Source of the DNA: Microbacteriaceae bacterium
GTDB lineage: Bacteria; Actinomycetota; Actinomycetes; Actinomycetales; Microbacteriaceae
Length of the DNA stretch: 64,000 nt
Direction: 5' to 3'
NCBI GenBank assembly: GCA_031177985.1
Contig: JAPSJW010000007.1
Location: forward strand, 1-64,000
Positions 42,005 through 51,685 of this stretch are shown in pieces; position 1 is the first letter of the stretch, and the number at the start of each line of letters is the position of its first letter. The notes below the pieces were generated by a model. That model saw nothing but the letters and a program-made list of their open reading frames with translations, did not search any database and had not been told where the DNA came from. A program made the position numbers and the translations under genes.

Positions 42005-42754
42005 GTGGACAATCTCGGAATCGTCTTTCTGTCGGAGGTGGTCGGCACCGCGGTGCTGGTGCTTCTCGGCTGCGGCGTGGTCGCCAACGTCGTGCTCAAC
42101 GGCACGAAGGGCTTCAACGGCGGCTTCCTCATGGTCAACTTCGGCTGGGGCCTCGCGGTCTTCGCCGGCGTCGTCGTGGCCTACAGCTCGGGCGCACACC
42201 TGAACCCCGCTGTGACCCTGGGCCTCGTGGCCAGCGGCGCGGACGAGTTCGGCTCGGGCGTGCCGGTGAACTTCCTCTCGGTGCTCGCCTACATCGCCGC
42301 GCAGCTGATCGGCGCGATCCTCGGTGCCGTGCTCTGCTGGGTCGCCTACAAGCAGCACTTCGACGCCGAGGAGACCGCGGGCAACAAGCTCGGCGTCTTC
42401 TCGACGGGCCCGAACATCCGCAACTACGCCTGGAACTTCGTGACCGAGGTCATCGCGACCTTCGTGCTCGTCTTCGTCATCATCGGCTTCACCAACGGCG
42501 GCACGCCGGCCGAGCTAGGAGCGCTCCCCGTGGCTCTCCTCGTTGTCGGCATCGGCGCGAGCCTCGGCGGGCCCACCGGCTACGCCATCAACCCAGCACG
42601 CGACCTCGGACCCCGCATCGCCCACGCGCTCCTCCCGATCCGCGGCAAGGGCACGAGCGACTGGGCCTACTCGTGGGTTCCGGTGGCCGGTCCGATCGTC
42701 GGCGGCGTGCTCGCGGGACTCCTCTCGCTCGCCCTGCTTCCGGTCACCAGCTGA
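42005..42754 (+). CDS. glpF: Glycerol uptake facilitator GlpF (MIP family)
   Basis: 249 residues, six membrane helices and both pore half-helices: NPAVTLG near residue 67 and NPARDLGPR near 199. The Asp after the second NPA places it with glycerol facilitators rather than water channels. GTG start at 42005 with AGGAAGG upstream. glpK follows after 40 bp. Confidence 0.94.
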   Translation: MDNLGIVFLSEVVGTAVLVLLGCGVVANVVLNGTKGFNGGFLMVNFGWGLAVFAGVVVAYSSGAHLNPAVTLGLVASGADEFGSGVPVNFLSVLAYIAAQLIGAILGAVLCWVAYKQHFDAEETAGNKLGVFSTGPNIRNYAWNFVTEVIATFVLVFVIIGFTNGGTPAELGALPVALLVVGIGASLGGPTGYAINPARDLGPRIAHALLPIRGKGTSDWAYSWVPVAGPIVGGVLAGLLSLALLPVTS

Positions 42755-42794
42755 CCCCATCCGCACCACCATCCCGACTACAGAGAGGTAGAGC

Positions 42795-44315
42795 ATGGCT
42801 GAGTACGTTCTCGCCATCGACCAGGGCACGACGAGCACCCGCGCGATCATCTTCGATCACGCCGGCAACATCGTCGCGACCGGGCAGAAGGAGCACGAGC
42901 AGATCTTCCCCAAGCCCGGCTGGGTCGAGCACGACCCGAAGGAGATCTGGGACAACACGCGCGAGGTCATCGGCCAGGCGCTCTCGCGCGCCGATGTCAC
43001 CCGGCACGACATCAAGGCCGTCGGCATCACCAACCAGCGCGAGACCGCCGTCGTGTGGGACCGCACCACCGGCGAGCCCGTCTACAACGCGATCGTCTGG
43101 CAGGACACCCGCACGCAGAAGATCGTCGACCGGCTCGCCGAGGGCGACAACGACCGCTTCAAGGAGAAGGTCGGCCTTCCGCTCGCGACCTACTTCTCGG
43201 GCACGAAGATCGTCTGGATCCTCGAGAACGTCGAAGGCGCACGGGAGAAGGCCGACAACGGCGACCTGATGTTCGGCACGACCGACTCGTGGGTGCTGTG
43301 GAACCTCACGGGCGGCGTCGACGGCGGAGTGCACGCCACCGACGTCACCAACGCCAGCCGCACGCTGTTCATGGACCTCGAGACCCTGCAGTGGGACGAC
43401 GAGATCCTGGGCATCTTCGGCGTTCCGCGCTCGATGCTCCCCGAGATCCGCTCCTCCTCCGAGGTGTACGGCACGGTCGAGTCGTCGAGCCTCCTGCGCG
43501 AGGTGCCGATCGCCGGCATCCTCGGCGACCAGCAGGCGGCGACCTTCGGTCAGGCGGCGTTCGACACCGGCGAGTCGAAGAACACCTACGGCACCGGCAA
43601 CTTCCTGATCTTCAACACGGGCGAGGAGATCGTTCGATCGAAGAACGGACTCCTCACGACGCTCGGCTACAAGCTCGGGGATGCGGCACCGCACTATGCC
43701 CTCGAGGGTTCGATCGCGGTCACCGGCTCGCTCATCCAGTGGCTGCGCGACAACATCGGCCTGATCTCGAGCGCTCCCGAGATCGAGCAGCTCGCCAAGA
43801 GCGTCGAGGACAACGGCGGCGTCTACATCGTGCCGGCGTTCTCGGGTCTGTTCGCCCCGTACTGGCGGTCGGATGCTCGCGGCGCGATCGTGGGCCTCAC
43901 CCGCTACGCGAACAAGGGCCACATCGCCCGCGCGGCGCTCGAGGCGACGGCGTACCAGACCCGGGAGGTGCTGGACGCGGTCAACGCCGACTCCGGCGTG
44001 GACCTGACCGAGCTCAAGGTGGACGGCGGCATGGTCGTCAACAACGAGCTCATGCAGTTCCAGGCCGACATCCTCGGCGTCCCCGTCATCCGCCCGGTCG
44101 TCGCCGAGACCACCGCCCTCGGCGCCGCCTACGCCGCGGGCCTCGCGGTCGGCTTCTGGAGCGACCTCGACGAGCTGCGGGCGAACTGGCAGGAGGACGC
44201 GCGCTGGGAGCCTCAGCTCGACGAGTCCGAGCGCGAGCGTCTGCTGCGCAACTGGCGCAAGGCCGTCACGAAGACCTTCGACTGGGTCGACGAGGACGTG
44301 AGCGAGAAGGGCTGA
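42795..44315 (+). CDS. glpK: Glycerol kinase GlpK
   Basis: 506 residues, FGGY kinase. [18 protein letters not shown] opens the ATPase fold; [14 protein letters not shown] and [16 protein letters not shown] are typical GlpK segments. Converts glycerol to sn-glycerol 3-phosphate. ATG 42795 has AGAGAGG upstream. A hairpin terminator follows at 44331-44360. Confidence 0.97.
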   Translation: MAEYVLAIDQGTTSTRAIIFDHAGNIVATGQKEHEQIFPKPGWVEHDPKEIWDNTREVIGQALSRADVTRHDIKAVGITNQRETAVVWDRTTGEPVYNAIVWQDTRTQKIVDRLAEGDNDRFKEKVGLPLATYFSGTKIVWILENVEGAREKADNGDLMFGTTDSWVLWNLTGGVDGGVHATDVTNASRTLFMDLETLQWDDEILGIFGVPRSMLPEIRSSSEVYGTVESSSLLREVPIAGILGDQQAATFGQAAFDTGESKNTYGTGNFLIFNTGEEIVRSKNGLLTTLGYKLGDAAPHYALEGSIAVTGSLIQWLRDNIGLISSAPEIEQLAKSVEDNGGVYIVPAFSGLFAPYWRSDARGAIVGLTRYANKGHIARAALEATAYQTREVLDAVNADSGVDLTELKVDGGMVVNNELMQFQADILGVPVIRPVVAETTALGAAYAAGLAVGFWSDLDELRANWQEDARWEPQLDESERERLLRNWRKAVTKTFDWVDEDVSEKG

Positions 44316-44330
44316 CCCCGCCCGCCTCGA

Positions 44331-44360
44331 CGGCCGCTCGCTCCTCGGAGCGGGCGGCCG
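44331..44360. terminator. Bidirectional hairpin terminator
   Basis: CGGCCGCTCGCTC, loop CTCG, GAGCGGGCGGCCG: 13 bp with one G-U, between convergent glpK and trpD. Confidence 0.8.
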
Positions 44361-44370
44361 TTCCGCGTTC

Positions 44371-45426
44371 CTAGGAGCGGGTGGCGGCGGCCCATTCGGC
44401 GAGCTTCGCGGATGCCGCGCCCGAGTCGATCGCCTCGCGAGCGACCTCGAGCTTGGCGGCGAGACGCGTCACGATGCTCTCCCTGATGAGCTCGGGATCC
44501 TTGGCGAGGTCCCAGGCGACGAGCCCGGCAGCCGCGTTCAGCAGCACGATGTCCCTGGCCGGGAACTGCTCGCCCGCCAGCACGCGCCGGGCGATCTGCG
44601 CGTTGTGCGCAGGCTCGGCACCCAGCAGATCCTCGACCTTCGCACGCGGGATGCCGAGGTCGAGCGGGTCGAGGTCGTGCTCGGTCACCGCTCCCCGCGA
44701 CACCTCCCAGATGTGGCTGTGCCCGGTCGTCGTCAGCTTGTCGATCCCGTCGTCGCCGCGATAGACCAGGGCGGTCGCCCCCCGCGTCTGGAAGACGCCG
44801 TACATGAGCGGCACGCGCTCGAGGCTCGACACCCCGACAGCGGAGGCCTCGGGCCTCGCCGGATTGCAGAGCGGCCCGAGGATGTTGAAGATCGTCGGAA
44901 CCCCGAGCTCCTTGCGCACGGCACCCGCGTGCCGGAAGCCGGGATGGAAGAGCGAGGCGAAGGCGAACGAGATGCCCGTGGCCTCGAACACCTCGGCGAC
45001 CTTCACGGGGTCGATCGACAGGTCGATGCCGAGCTCCGAGAGCACGTCCGACGCGCCCGACGCACTGCTCGCTCCGCGGTTGCCGTGCTTGATCACGGGC
45101 ACGCCGCTCGCGGCTACGACGACCGACGCGATCGACGACACGTTGATGACGGCGCCGTACGGGTCTCCGCCGGTCCCGACGATGTCGAGGGCCCAGGGAT
45201 CCACGTCGAGCGGCAGGGCGTGCGCGAGCACCGCGTCGCGGAAGCCGACGAGCTCGTCGACCGTCTCGCCCTTGGCGCGCAGCGCGATGAGGAAGCCGCC
45301 GAGCTGGGCGGGCGTCACCTCCCCCGCCATGACCCGTTCCATGGCCCAGGTCGCCTCGCTCACCGACAGGTCGTCGCCCTCCAGCAGGGCGGTCAGCAGG
45401 CGGGGCCAGGTGAGGTCGCGGGGCAT
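44371..45426 (-). CDS. trpD: Anthranilate phosphoribosyltransferase TrpD
   Basis: 351 residues. The PRPP site GTGGDP near residue 85, [17 protein letters not shown] near 113 and GPLCNPARP near 175 are characteristic. Transfers phosphoribose to anthranilate in tryptophan synthesis. It stands alone, without other trp genes, beside ctaE, which is a common actinobacterial arrangement. ATG start at 45426. Confidence 0.96.
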   Translation of the reverse strand: MPRDLTWPRLLTALLEGDDLSVSEATWAMERVMAGEVTPAQLGGFLIALRAKGETVDELVGFRDAVLAHALPLDVDPWALDIVGTGGDPYGAVINVSSIASVVVAASGVPVIKHGNRGASSASGASDVLSELGIDLSIDPVKVAEVFEATGISFAFASLFHPGFRHAGAVRKELGVPTIFNILGPLCNPARPEASAVGVSSLERVPLMYGVFQTRGATALVYRGDDGIDKLTTTGHSHIWEVSRGAVTEHDLDPLDLGIPRAKVEDLLGAEPAHNAQIARRVLAGEQFPARDIVLLNAAAGLVAWDLAKDPELIRESIVTRLAAKLEVAREAIDSGAASAKLAEWAAATRS

Positions 45427-45492
45427 GCTGGAAGCCTACTGACAGGCGGCACGCCGGGACTCCGCTGGACAACAGGGCCCCCTCATTTCGGA

Positions 45493-45498
45493 CATAAT
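45493..45498 (+). promoter_or_regulatory. -10 element for leaderless ctaE
   Basis: CATAAT ends seven bases before the GTG at 45505, so transcription would begin at the start codon. The G-rich stretch GGAGGG directly abuts the GTG and is too close to act as a normal ribosome site. Confidence 0.5.
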
Positions 45499-45504
45499 GG
45501 AGGG

Positions 45505-46134
45505 GTGACGAGCACCTCGATATCGCGGCCTGCCACTGCGCCGGTCCTCAACCGCCCGAACGTGGTCCAGGTCGGCACGATCGTGTGGCTCGGCAGCGAG
45601 GTCATGTTCTTCGCCGGGCTCTTCGCCATCTACTTCACGCTGCGGTCGACGCAGCCGGAGCTGTGGGCCGAGACGACTCAGGTGCTGAACGTCCCGTTCG
45701 CCTTCGTGAACACCGTCATCCTGGTGCTCTCGAGCGTCACCTGCCAGTTCGGCGTCTTCGCCGCCGAGCGTCTGCAGGCCCGCGCGACCGGCTGGAAGCC
45801 GACGCAGTGGGGAATGGTCGAGTGGTTCTTCCTGACCTACCTGATGGGCGCCGCCTTCGTCGTCGGCCAGATCTACGAGTACGCCATCCTCGTGAGCGAG
45901 CACGTCTCGCTCTCCTCCGACGCCTACGGCAGCGCGTTCTACATCACCACCGGCTTCCACGGCCTCCACGTGACCGGCGGTCTGATCGCCTTCCTCCTGG
46001 TCATCGGCCGCGCCTACGCCGCCAAGAACTTCGGTCACAAGGAGGCGACGAGCGCGATCGTCGTCTCGTACTACTGGCACTTCGTCGACGTCGTCTGGAT
46101 CGCGCTGTTCGGCATCATCTACTTCCTCAAGTGA
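45505..46134 (+). CDS. ctaE: Cytochrome c oxidase subunit III CtaE
   Basis: 209 residues, five membrane helices, the short form of subunit [37 protein letters not shown] and [15 protein letters not shown] are conserved family segments. Part of the aa3 oxidase within the actinobacterial bc1-aa3 supercomplex. Start GTG 45505; the frame is open far upstream but that part opposes trpD. Confidence 0.96.
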   Translation: MTSTSISRPATAPVLNRPNVVQVGTIVWLGSEVMFFAGLFAIYFTLRSTQPELWAETTQVLNVPFAFVNTVILVLSSVTCQFGVFAAERLQARATGWKPTQWGMVEWFFLTYLMGAAFVVGQIYEYAILVSEHVSLSSDAYGSAFYITTGFHGLHVTGGLIAFLLVIGRAYAAKNFGHKEATSAIVVSYYWHFVDVVWIALFGIIYFLK

Positions 46135-46154
46135 GAATCGGAACCCCACACAGC

Positions 46155-46946
46155 ATGTCGAAGAAGCGCACAGCGAAGACCGGTCGCCGTTCCCCCCTGG
46201 CGACGCTCGCCCTCCTGACCGTCGGCCTCGCGACGACCGGCGGGGCGTACGCCCTGTTCACCGGCACCGCCACGGCCGAGACCACCGCCGTGCACCAGCA
46301 GCTCGTCGACGACGGCGAGAAGCTCTTCGTCGCGAACTGCGCGACCTGCCACGGGATGGACCTGGAGGGCACCGAGACCGGCCCCAGCCTCGTCGGCGTG
46401 GGCGCCGCATCCGTCGACTTCCAGGTGGGAACGGGTCGCATGCCGCTGCAGCAGCAGGGGCCCCAGGCCGAGGAGAAGCCGGTCCAGTTCACCGAGGAGC
46501 AGGTGCAGGCTCTCGCTGAGTACGTCGCCTCGATCGCTCCCGGGCCGGAGATCCCCGAGGAGGAGTACCTCACGGGCAAGGGCGACGCCGCCGTCGGGGC
46601 CGAGATCTTCCGCATCAACTGCGCCATGTGCCACAACGTCGCGGGTGCCGGCGGCGCGCTGACCGAGGGCAAGTACGCTCCCGCGCTCACCGGCACCGAG
46701 GCGGTGCACGTCTACGAGGCGATGCTGACCGGTCCCCAGAACATGCCCGTGTTCAACGACGCGAACATCTCGCCCGAGGACAAGGCCAACATCATCACCT
46801 ACCTGAAGTACCTCGAGGAGAACCCGTCGCCCGGCGGCTTCGACCTCGGGAACCTCGGCCCCGTCGCCGAGGGACTCTTCATCTGGATCTTCGGACTCGG
46901 AGCGATCGTCGCCATCACCGTGTGGCTGACCGCGAAGTCCAACTAA
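46155..46946 (+). CDS. qcrC: Diheme cytochrome c subunit of the bc1 complex, QcrC
   Basis: 263 residues. An N-terminal membrane segment (uncleaved signal), two heme c sites CATCHG and CAMCHN, and a C-terminal helix (LFIWIFGLGAIVAITVWLT). The two hemes carry electrons directly to CtaC's CuA, replacing a soluble cytochrome c. Second gene of ctaE-qcrCAB. Confidence 0.97.
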   Translation: MSKKRTAKTGRRSPLATLALLTVGLATTGGAYALFTGTATAETTAVHQQLVDDGEKLFVANCATCHGMDLEGTETGPSLVGVGAASVDFQVGTGRMPLQQQGPQAEEKPVQFTEEQVQALAEYVASIAPGPEIPEEEYLTGKGDAAVGAEIFRINCAMCHNVAGAGGALTEGKYAPALTGTEAVHVYEAMLTGPQNMPVFNDANISPEDKANIITYLKYLEENPSPGGFDLGNLGPVAEGLFIWIFGLGAIVAITVWLTAKSN

Positions 46947-46980
46947 CACCGCGTCCGCGGACACTTTCGAGAGGAACAGC

Positions 46981-48057
46981 ATGGCGAACGACTCCGACGG
47001 CATCACCGGCGGCGAGGCCGCGGGCACCGCTGTCGAGAAGGCCGCGCCGCGAGAGGTCGCGAGCGGCGTGGGCGTCGTGGCGTCGGACCGCATCGAGAAC
47101 CCGGGATTCCCCCCGCACCGTCCTCGCGTGACGGACGAGGATCCGAAGAAGAACTACGCGGCCGAGCGCACGGTCTCGATCCTCTTCTACCTCTCGATCG
47201 TCGGCTCGATCTTCGCCGTCGCCGCCTACATCGCCTTCCCGATCGTCCCGGGCGACCCAGGGTCCATCCGCCTCAACAACGCCCTGCTCGGAACCGGCAT
47301 CACGCTGGGCCTCCTCGGCATCGGCTTCGGCGCCGTGCACTGGGCCAAGTCGATCATGGACGGCCACGACCTCGTCGAGTCCCGCCACGGCACCCGCGGC
47401 AGTGACTCGACCCGCGCGGCGGCCGTCGAGGTGTTCCGCCTCGGCAACAAGGAGTCGGGATTCACGCGTCGCTCGCTGCTGCGCAACAGCCTCATCGGCG
47501 CGCTCGTCGTGACGCCGATCCCCGCGATCGCGCTGTTCCGCGATCTAGCTCCCGCCGAGGACCCGGTCGGGCTGCTGAAGCACACCCTCTGGGATGAGGG
47601 TGTGCGGCTCGCGCGCGACCCCGAGGGCACTCCCATCCGCGCCGCCGACGTGACGATCGGCTCCGCGTTCCATGTCATCCCCGAGGGTCTCGAGGACTCG
47701 GAGCACCCGCTCGAGGAGAAGGCCAAGGCTGCGGTGCTGCTGATGCGCCTCAACCCCGGCGACCTCAACGAGCTCCCCGAGCGTGCCGACTGGTCGTACG
47801 ACGGCATCGTCGCCTACTCCAAGATCTGCACGCACGTCGGCTGCCCCGTCGCGCTCTACGAGCAGCAGACGCATCATCTGCTGTGCCCCTGCCACCAGTC
47901 GCAGTTCGACGTGGCGAACCACGCCCAGGTCATCTTCGGCCCGGCCAAGCGTCCGCTTCCGCAGCTGCCCATCGCCGTCGACGAGGAAGGCTACCTGGTC
48001 GCCCAGAGCGACTTCACAGAGCCCGTCGGCCCTAGCTTCTGGGAGCGTTCCCTGTGA
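46981..48057 (+). CDS. qcrA: Rieske iron-sulfur subunit QcrA
   Basis: 358 residues. Long polar N-terminus, three membrane helices (actinobacterial type), and the [2Fe-2S] ligands CTHVGC and CPCHQSQFD in the C-terminal domain, near 275 and 300. ATG 46981 follows GAGAGGAACAGC. The stop overlaps the qcrB GTG. Confidence 0.97.
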   Translation: MANDSDGITGGEAAGTAVEKAAPREVASGVGVVASDRIENPGFPPHRPRVTDEDPKKNYAAERTVSILFYLSIVGSIFAVAAYIAFPIVPGDPGSIRLNNALLGTGITLGLLGIGFGAVHWAKSIMDGHDLVESRHGTRGSDSTRAAAVEVFRLGNKESGFTRRSLLRNSLIGALVVTPIPAIALFRDLAPAEDPVGLLKHTLWDEGVRLARDPEGTPIRAADVTIGSAFHVIPEGLEDSEHPLEEKAKAAVLLMRLNPGDLNELPERADWSYDGIVAYSKICTHVGCPVALYEQQTHHLLCPCHQSQFDVANHAQVIFGPAKRPLPQLPIAVDEEGYLVAQSDFTEPVGPSFWERSL

Positions 48058-49748
48058 CCACCACCGCCCCGCAGGCCCCCGCGACGCCTGTCCAGTCCGA
48101 GCCCCAGCTGCCGCCGACCCGCGGTCAGCGCTTCACCGGTGCTGCGGCGAACTACATCGACGAGCGCACCAGCATCTCGGGTCTCGTCAAGGAGCTCGGA
48201 CGCAAGATCTTCCCCGACCACTGGTCGTTCATGCTCGGCGAGGTGGCGCTCTACAGCTTCGTCGTCATCCTGCTCTCCGGAACGTTCCTGACCTTCTTCT
48301 TCCAGGCCTCCATGGCCGAGGTCGAGTACGAGGGCTCGTACGTTCCGCTCAAGGGCATCGAGATGTCGGTCGCCTACGCCTCTAGCCTCGATATCTCGTT
48401 CGAGGTGCGCGGCGGCATGCTGATGCGGCAGGTGCACCACTGGGCGGCGCTGCTGTTCATCGCGTCGATCGGCCTGCACATGCTCCGCGTGTTCTTCACC
48501 GGTGCGTTCCGCAAGCCGCGCGAGATCAACTGGGTCGTCGGCTTCATCCTCTTCATCCTCGCGATGGGCGAGGGGTTCACCGGCTACTCGCTCCCCGACG
48601 ACCTGCTGTCGGGCAACGGCCTCCGCATCATCGACGGCATGGTGAAGGGCTTCCCGGTCATCGGCACCTGGACGTCGTACCTCCTGTTCGGCGGCGAGTT
48701 CCCCGGAACCGACGTCGTCGGCCGCTTCTACACGCTCCACATCCTGCTGCTGCCGGCGATCCTGCTCGCACTGATCGGCGTGCACCTCGTCCTGCTCGTC
48801 GTCAACAAGCACACCCAGTTCGCAGCACCGGGAGCGACGAACGACAACGTGGTCGGCGTGCCGATCATGCCCGTCTTCGCGGCCAAGGCCGGCGGCTTCT
48901 TCTTCATCGTGTTCGGCGTGCTGACGCTCATCGCGAGCTTCTTCACGATCAACCCGATCTGGAACTACGGACCGTACGACCCCTCCCCCGTGTCGGCTGG
49001 AACGCAGCCCGACTGGTACATCGGCTTCGCCGACGGCGCTCTGCGGCTCGTGCCTCCGGGCTGGGAGTTCGTGCTGTTCGGCTACACGGTCAGCATGAAC
49101 ATCCTCGCGCCCGTCGCGGTGCTCGGCCTGTTCATCGTCGTCGTCATGCTCTACCCCTTCTTCGAGGCCTGGCTGACCGGCGACAAGCGCGAGCACCACA
49201 TCGCCGACCGCCCGCGCAACAACCCCACCCGCACCGCGATCGGCGCCGCCGGCGTGACGTTCTACGCGGTGCTGTGGGCTGCTGCGAGCTCGGACCTCAT
49301 CGGCACCCACTTCAGGCTCGCTATCGAGCACGTGATCTGGGGGCTGCAGGCGCTGCTGTTCATCGGCCCGGTTGTCGCGTTCATCGTCACCAAGCGGGTC
49401 TGCATCGGTCTGCAGAAGCGCGACCGCGAGATCGCGCTGCACGGGTTCGAGTCCGGTCGCATCGTGCGGCTCCCCGGCGGCGAGTACATCGAGGTGCATC
49501 AGCAGCTCGATGAGTACGAGCGCTGGAAGCTCGTGGCTTACAACGACTACCAGCCGCTCATGCTGCGCCCCAACAAGAAGGGTCGCATCACCCTCAACCA
49601 GCGCGCCCGCGCTGTGGCCACCCGCTGGTTCTTCGAGGACCGGATCGCTCCCGTCACCCAGTCCGAACTGGCGGCCGCTCACGCCCACGGTGACCACCAC
49701 GGCGAACTCGAGGGCAGCAACCCGTCGCAGGGCGCCATCTCGCACTGA
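48054..49748 (+). CDS. qcrB: Cytochrome b subunit QcrB
   Basis: 564 residues, with the long C-terminal extension of actinobacterial QcrB. Heme-binding His are in RQVHHWAALLFIASIGLHMLR and the matching helix with HILLLPAILLALIGVHL; the quinol-site PEW equivalent lies around GTQPDWYIGFADG. GTG start overlaps the qcrA stop. A strong terminator follows. Confidence 0.97.
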   Translation: MTTTAPQAPATPVQSEPQLPPTRGQRFTGAAANYIDERTSISGLVKELGRKIFPDHWSFMLGEVALYSFVVILLSGTFLTFFFQASMAEVEYEGSYVPLKGIEMSVAYASSLDISFEVRGGMLMRQVHHWAALLFIASIGLHMLRVFFTGAFRKPREINWVVGFILFILAMGEGFTGYSLPDDLLSGNGLRIIDGMVKGFPVIGTWTSYLLFGGEFPGTDVVGRFYTLHILLLPAILLALIGVHLVLLVVNKHTQFAAPGATNDNVVGVPIMPVFAAKAGGFFFIVFGVLTLIASFFTINPIWNYGPYDPSPVSAGTQPDWYIGFADGALRLVPPGWEFVLFGYTVSMNILAPVAVLGLFIVVVMLYPFFEAWLTGDKREHHIADRPRNNPTRTAIGAAGVTFYAVLWAAASSDLIGTHFRLAIEHVIWGLQALLFIGPVVAFIVTKRVCIGLQKRDREIALHGFESGRIVRLPGGEYIEVHQQLDEYERWKLVAYNDYQPLMLRPNKKGRITLNQRARAVATRWFFEDRIAPVTQSELAAAHAHGDHHGELEGSNPSQGAISH

Positions 49749-49761
49749 CGCCGAGCGTTCC

Positions 49762-49798
49762 AGAAGGCCCCGTGATCCTCGAGATCACGGGGCCTTCT
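49762..49798. terminator. Bidirectional hairpin terminator after qcrB
   Basis: Perfect 16-bp inverted repeat (AGAAGGCCCCGTGATC and complement) with a 5-base loop, between qcrB and the convergent reductase-like gene. Confidence 0.85.
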
Positions 49799-49820
49799 GC
49801 GTTGTGTGGCCGTAGCGGGG

Positions 49821-50695
49821 TCAGCCGGCTCGTCTGATGCTCTCGATGATGCGCGGGAAGCCCTCCTTCCCGTGGCCTGCCGCGATCTGCTCCTGGATCA
49901 GACGCTGCACCGGATCCACGACACCGGTCCTGAGGCCCGCGTCCGCGCTGGCGCTGATGATGTTCCCGAGGTCCGAGAACTCCAGACTCTGCTGCCCTTC
50001 GACGGAGTAGTCGCCGCCGTCGATCACCGCGGCGTACTCCTCGAAGCCGCTCGTCATGGCCGTCAGCCACGGCGCCGCCATCGCTGCGAACTCGCCCGCG
50101 CTCACCCCTGCCCCCGCGACCATCGCCGCACCGTGCAGGAAGCCGCCGAACATCACGTACATGCTCGCGAGCAGTGCCAGGTCATGCAGGGAAGCCGAAC
50201 CGGCATCGGCACCCAGGTAGACGCTGTCACCCAGAGGTCGAGCAGCGAGCGGTGCTGGTGGAAGATGTCGGCCGATCCGCTGTAGAGAACGGACGCGTCC
50301 GGCTGGCCGATCATCGCCGGTACCGCCATGATGCCTCCGTCGAGGTAGGCCGCTCCCTGGCGGGCGGCCCACTCGGCGAGTTCACGCGCTTCAACAGGCG
50401 TCGTCGTCGTCAGATTGATCACGGTGCGGCCCGCAAGCTCACCCGCGATCGGATCCAGCACCGCGTGCACGGAGTCGTGGTCGAAGAGACAGACCACGAG
50501 GAGCGGGCTGGACCGCACCGCATCCCGGGCTGTCTCCGCGGGGATCGCCCCCCTGCCTGCGAGGGCCACAATCCTCGCCGCGGACCGGTTCCAGACCGTC
50601 GTGGTGCGTCCGCCGTCCAGCACCGCCGTCGCGAGAGCACCGCCCATCGCTCCGAGGCCCAGAATCGCCACTGCCGGCTCGTGATCTGCCGTCAT
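49821..50695 (-). pseudogene. Imine-reductase-like NAD(P)-binding oxidoreductase, frameshifted
   Basis: The N-terminal half (ILGLGAMGGALATAVLDGG, YLDGGIMAVPAMIGQPDAS) and the C-terminal half (LHDLALLASMYVMFGG, EFSDLGNIISAS) are those of imine reductases in the beta-hydroxyacid-dehydrogenase superfamily, but lie in different frames. The join is near 50234: the minus strand reads GACCTCTGGGT where GACCTCCTGGGT would restore the frame (LLDL-LGDSVYLG). A one-base deletion explains everything; the rest is intact, so this is either a young pseudogene or a sequencing error. ATG 50695 has GAGGAG upstream. Divergent from an HxlR regulator. Confidence 0.82.
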
Positions 50696-50739
50696 CTCTC
50701 TTCTCCTCTCGAGGAATTTCTCACCCTCGAGCCTGACGC

Positions 50740-50785
50740 GTACCCGTAGTCTTGACCAGTACCCACTTTCTCGTGCGGTACCCAC
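50740..50785. promoter_or_regulatory. Three phased GTACCC repeats, probable HxlR operator
   Basis: GTACCC starts at 50740, 50759 and 50778, each 19 bp apart; the last two extend to GTACCCAC. They lie between the divergent reductase and hxlR genes and overlap TTGACC (50752-50757). Probable regulator binding array. Confidence 0.55.
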
Positions 50786-50811
50786 CGAAAGGTAAGTGCC
50801 AGGGAGATGTC

Positions 50812-51168
50812 ATGAGCGAGATGCGCCGCGGCCCGTACTTCTGCGGCATCGACGCAGCGATGGACGTCGTCGCCGGGAAATGGAAGTCGCTGATCCTGTG
50901 GGACCTGCAGGAGCACGGCACACGACGATTCGGGGAGCTGCGCCGCGGACTGCCTGGGGTGAGCGAGAAGATGCTCACCCAGCAGCTGCGGGAGCTCGAG
51001 GAGGACGGGCTCGTGCACCGGGAGATCTACCGGCAGGTGCCGCCCAAGGTCGAGTACTCCCTCACCGAGGAGGGCAGCTCCCTCAACGCCGCTCTCGAGT
51101 CGCTGGGAGACTGGGGCACGGAACGGATCCGTCGCATCGGAGCGACCAAGGTCGATGTCGGCGTCTGA
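50812..51168 (+). CDS. HxlR-family winged-helix regulator
   Basis: 118 residues. The N-terminal Cys (YFCGIDAAMDVVAGKWKSLIL) is the conserved redox/electrophile-sensing Cys position of HxlR proteins; PGVSEKMLTQQLRELEEDGLV is the recognition region. ATG 50812 has AGGGAG upstream. It probably controls the divergent reductase through the GTACCC array. Confidence 0.9.
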   Translation: MSEMRRGPYFCGIDAAMDVVAGKWKSLILWDLQEHGTRRFGELRRGLPGVSEKMLTQQLRELEEDGLVHREIYRQVPPKVEYSLTEEGSSLNAALESLGDWGTERIRRIGATKVDVGV

Positions 51169-51200
51169 GCCGGAATCGGAGAGCTCCGCTACGCCGAAGA

Positions 51201-51244
51201 CGACGAAGGGGCCGACACCCTCACGGCGCCGGCCCCCTTCGTCG
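51201..51244. terminator. Bidirectional hairpin terminator
   Basis: CGACGAAGGGGCC pairs with GGCCCCCTTCGTCG (one bulged C), between convergent hxlR and ctaF. Confidence 0.75.
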
Positions 51245-51252
51245 ATCTCGGA

Positions 51253-51678
51253 TCAGTGTCCGAAGTATCCGCGGTGGTACTCGTAGACCCAGCCCACCAG
51301 GCTCACCAGCACGACGGCTCCGCCGATCGCGGCGATCCAGACGCCCACCGCGAGTCCGAGGAAGGCGAGGGCAGCACCTGCCGCCAGCATGACGGGCCAC
51401 CAGCTCCACGGGCTGAAGAAGCCCTGCTCGGCCTCGCCATCGTCGATCGACGCGTCCAGTCGGTCCTCGGGGAGCTCGCCGCCCTGCGCCTTGTACACGC
51501 GCTGCACATAGAACGCGATGAGGCTCGCGAGCACGCCGCAGAGCACGAGCCCGACGGTGCCGACCCATTCCACCGTGCCGACCGAGTACTCGTCTATGAC
51601 GGCCCAGTAGGTGTAGACCGCGGCCGCGATGTAGCAGAACACCGCGACGACCCAGAACAGAACGTAGTTGGCCTTCAT
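51253..51678 (-). CDS. ctaF: Cytochrome c oxidase subunit IV (actinobacterial CtaF)
   Basis: 141 residues, four membrane helices. FYVQRVYKAQGGELPEDRLDA and GFFSPWSWWPVMLAAGAALAF are conserved in the actinobacterial subunit IV. Third gene of ctaC-ctaD-ctaF, seven bases after ctaD. Confidence 0.94.
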   Translation of the reverse strand: MKANYVLFWVVAVFCYIAAAVYTYWAVIDEYSVGTVEWVGTVGLVLCGVLASLIAFYVQRVYKAQGGELPEDRLDASIDDGEAEQGFFSPWSWWPVMLAAGAALAFLGLAVGVWIAAIGGAVVLVSLVGWVYEYHRGYFGH

Positions 51679-51685
51679 GGCTGGA

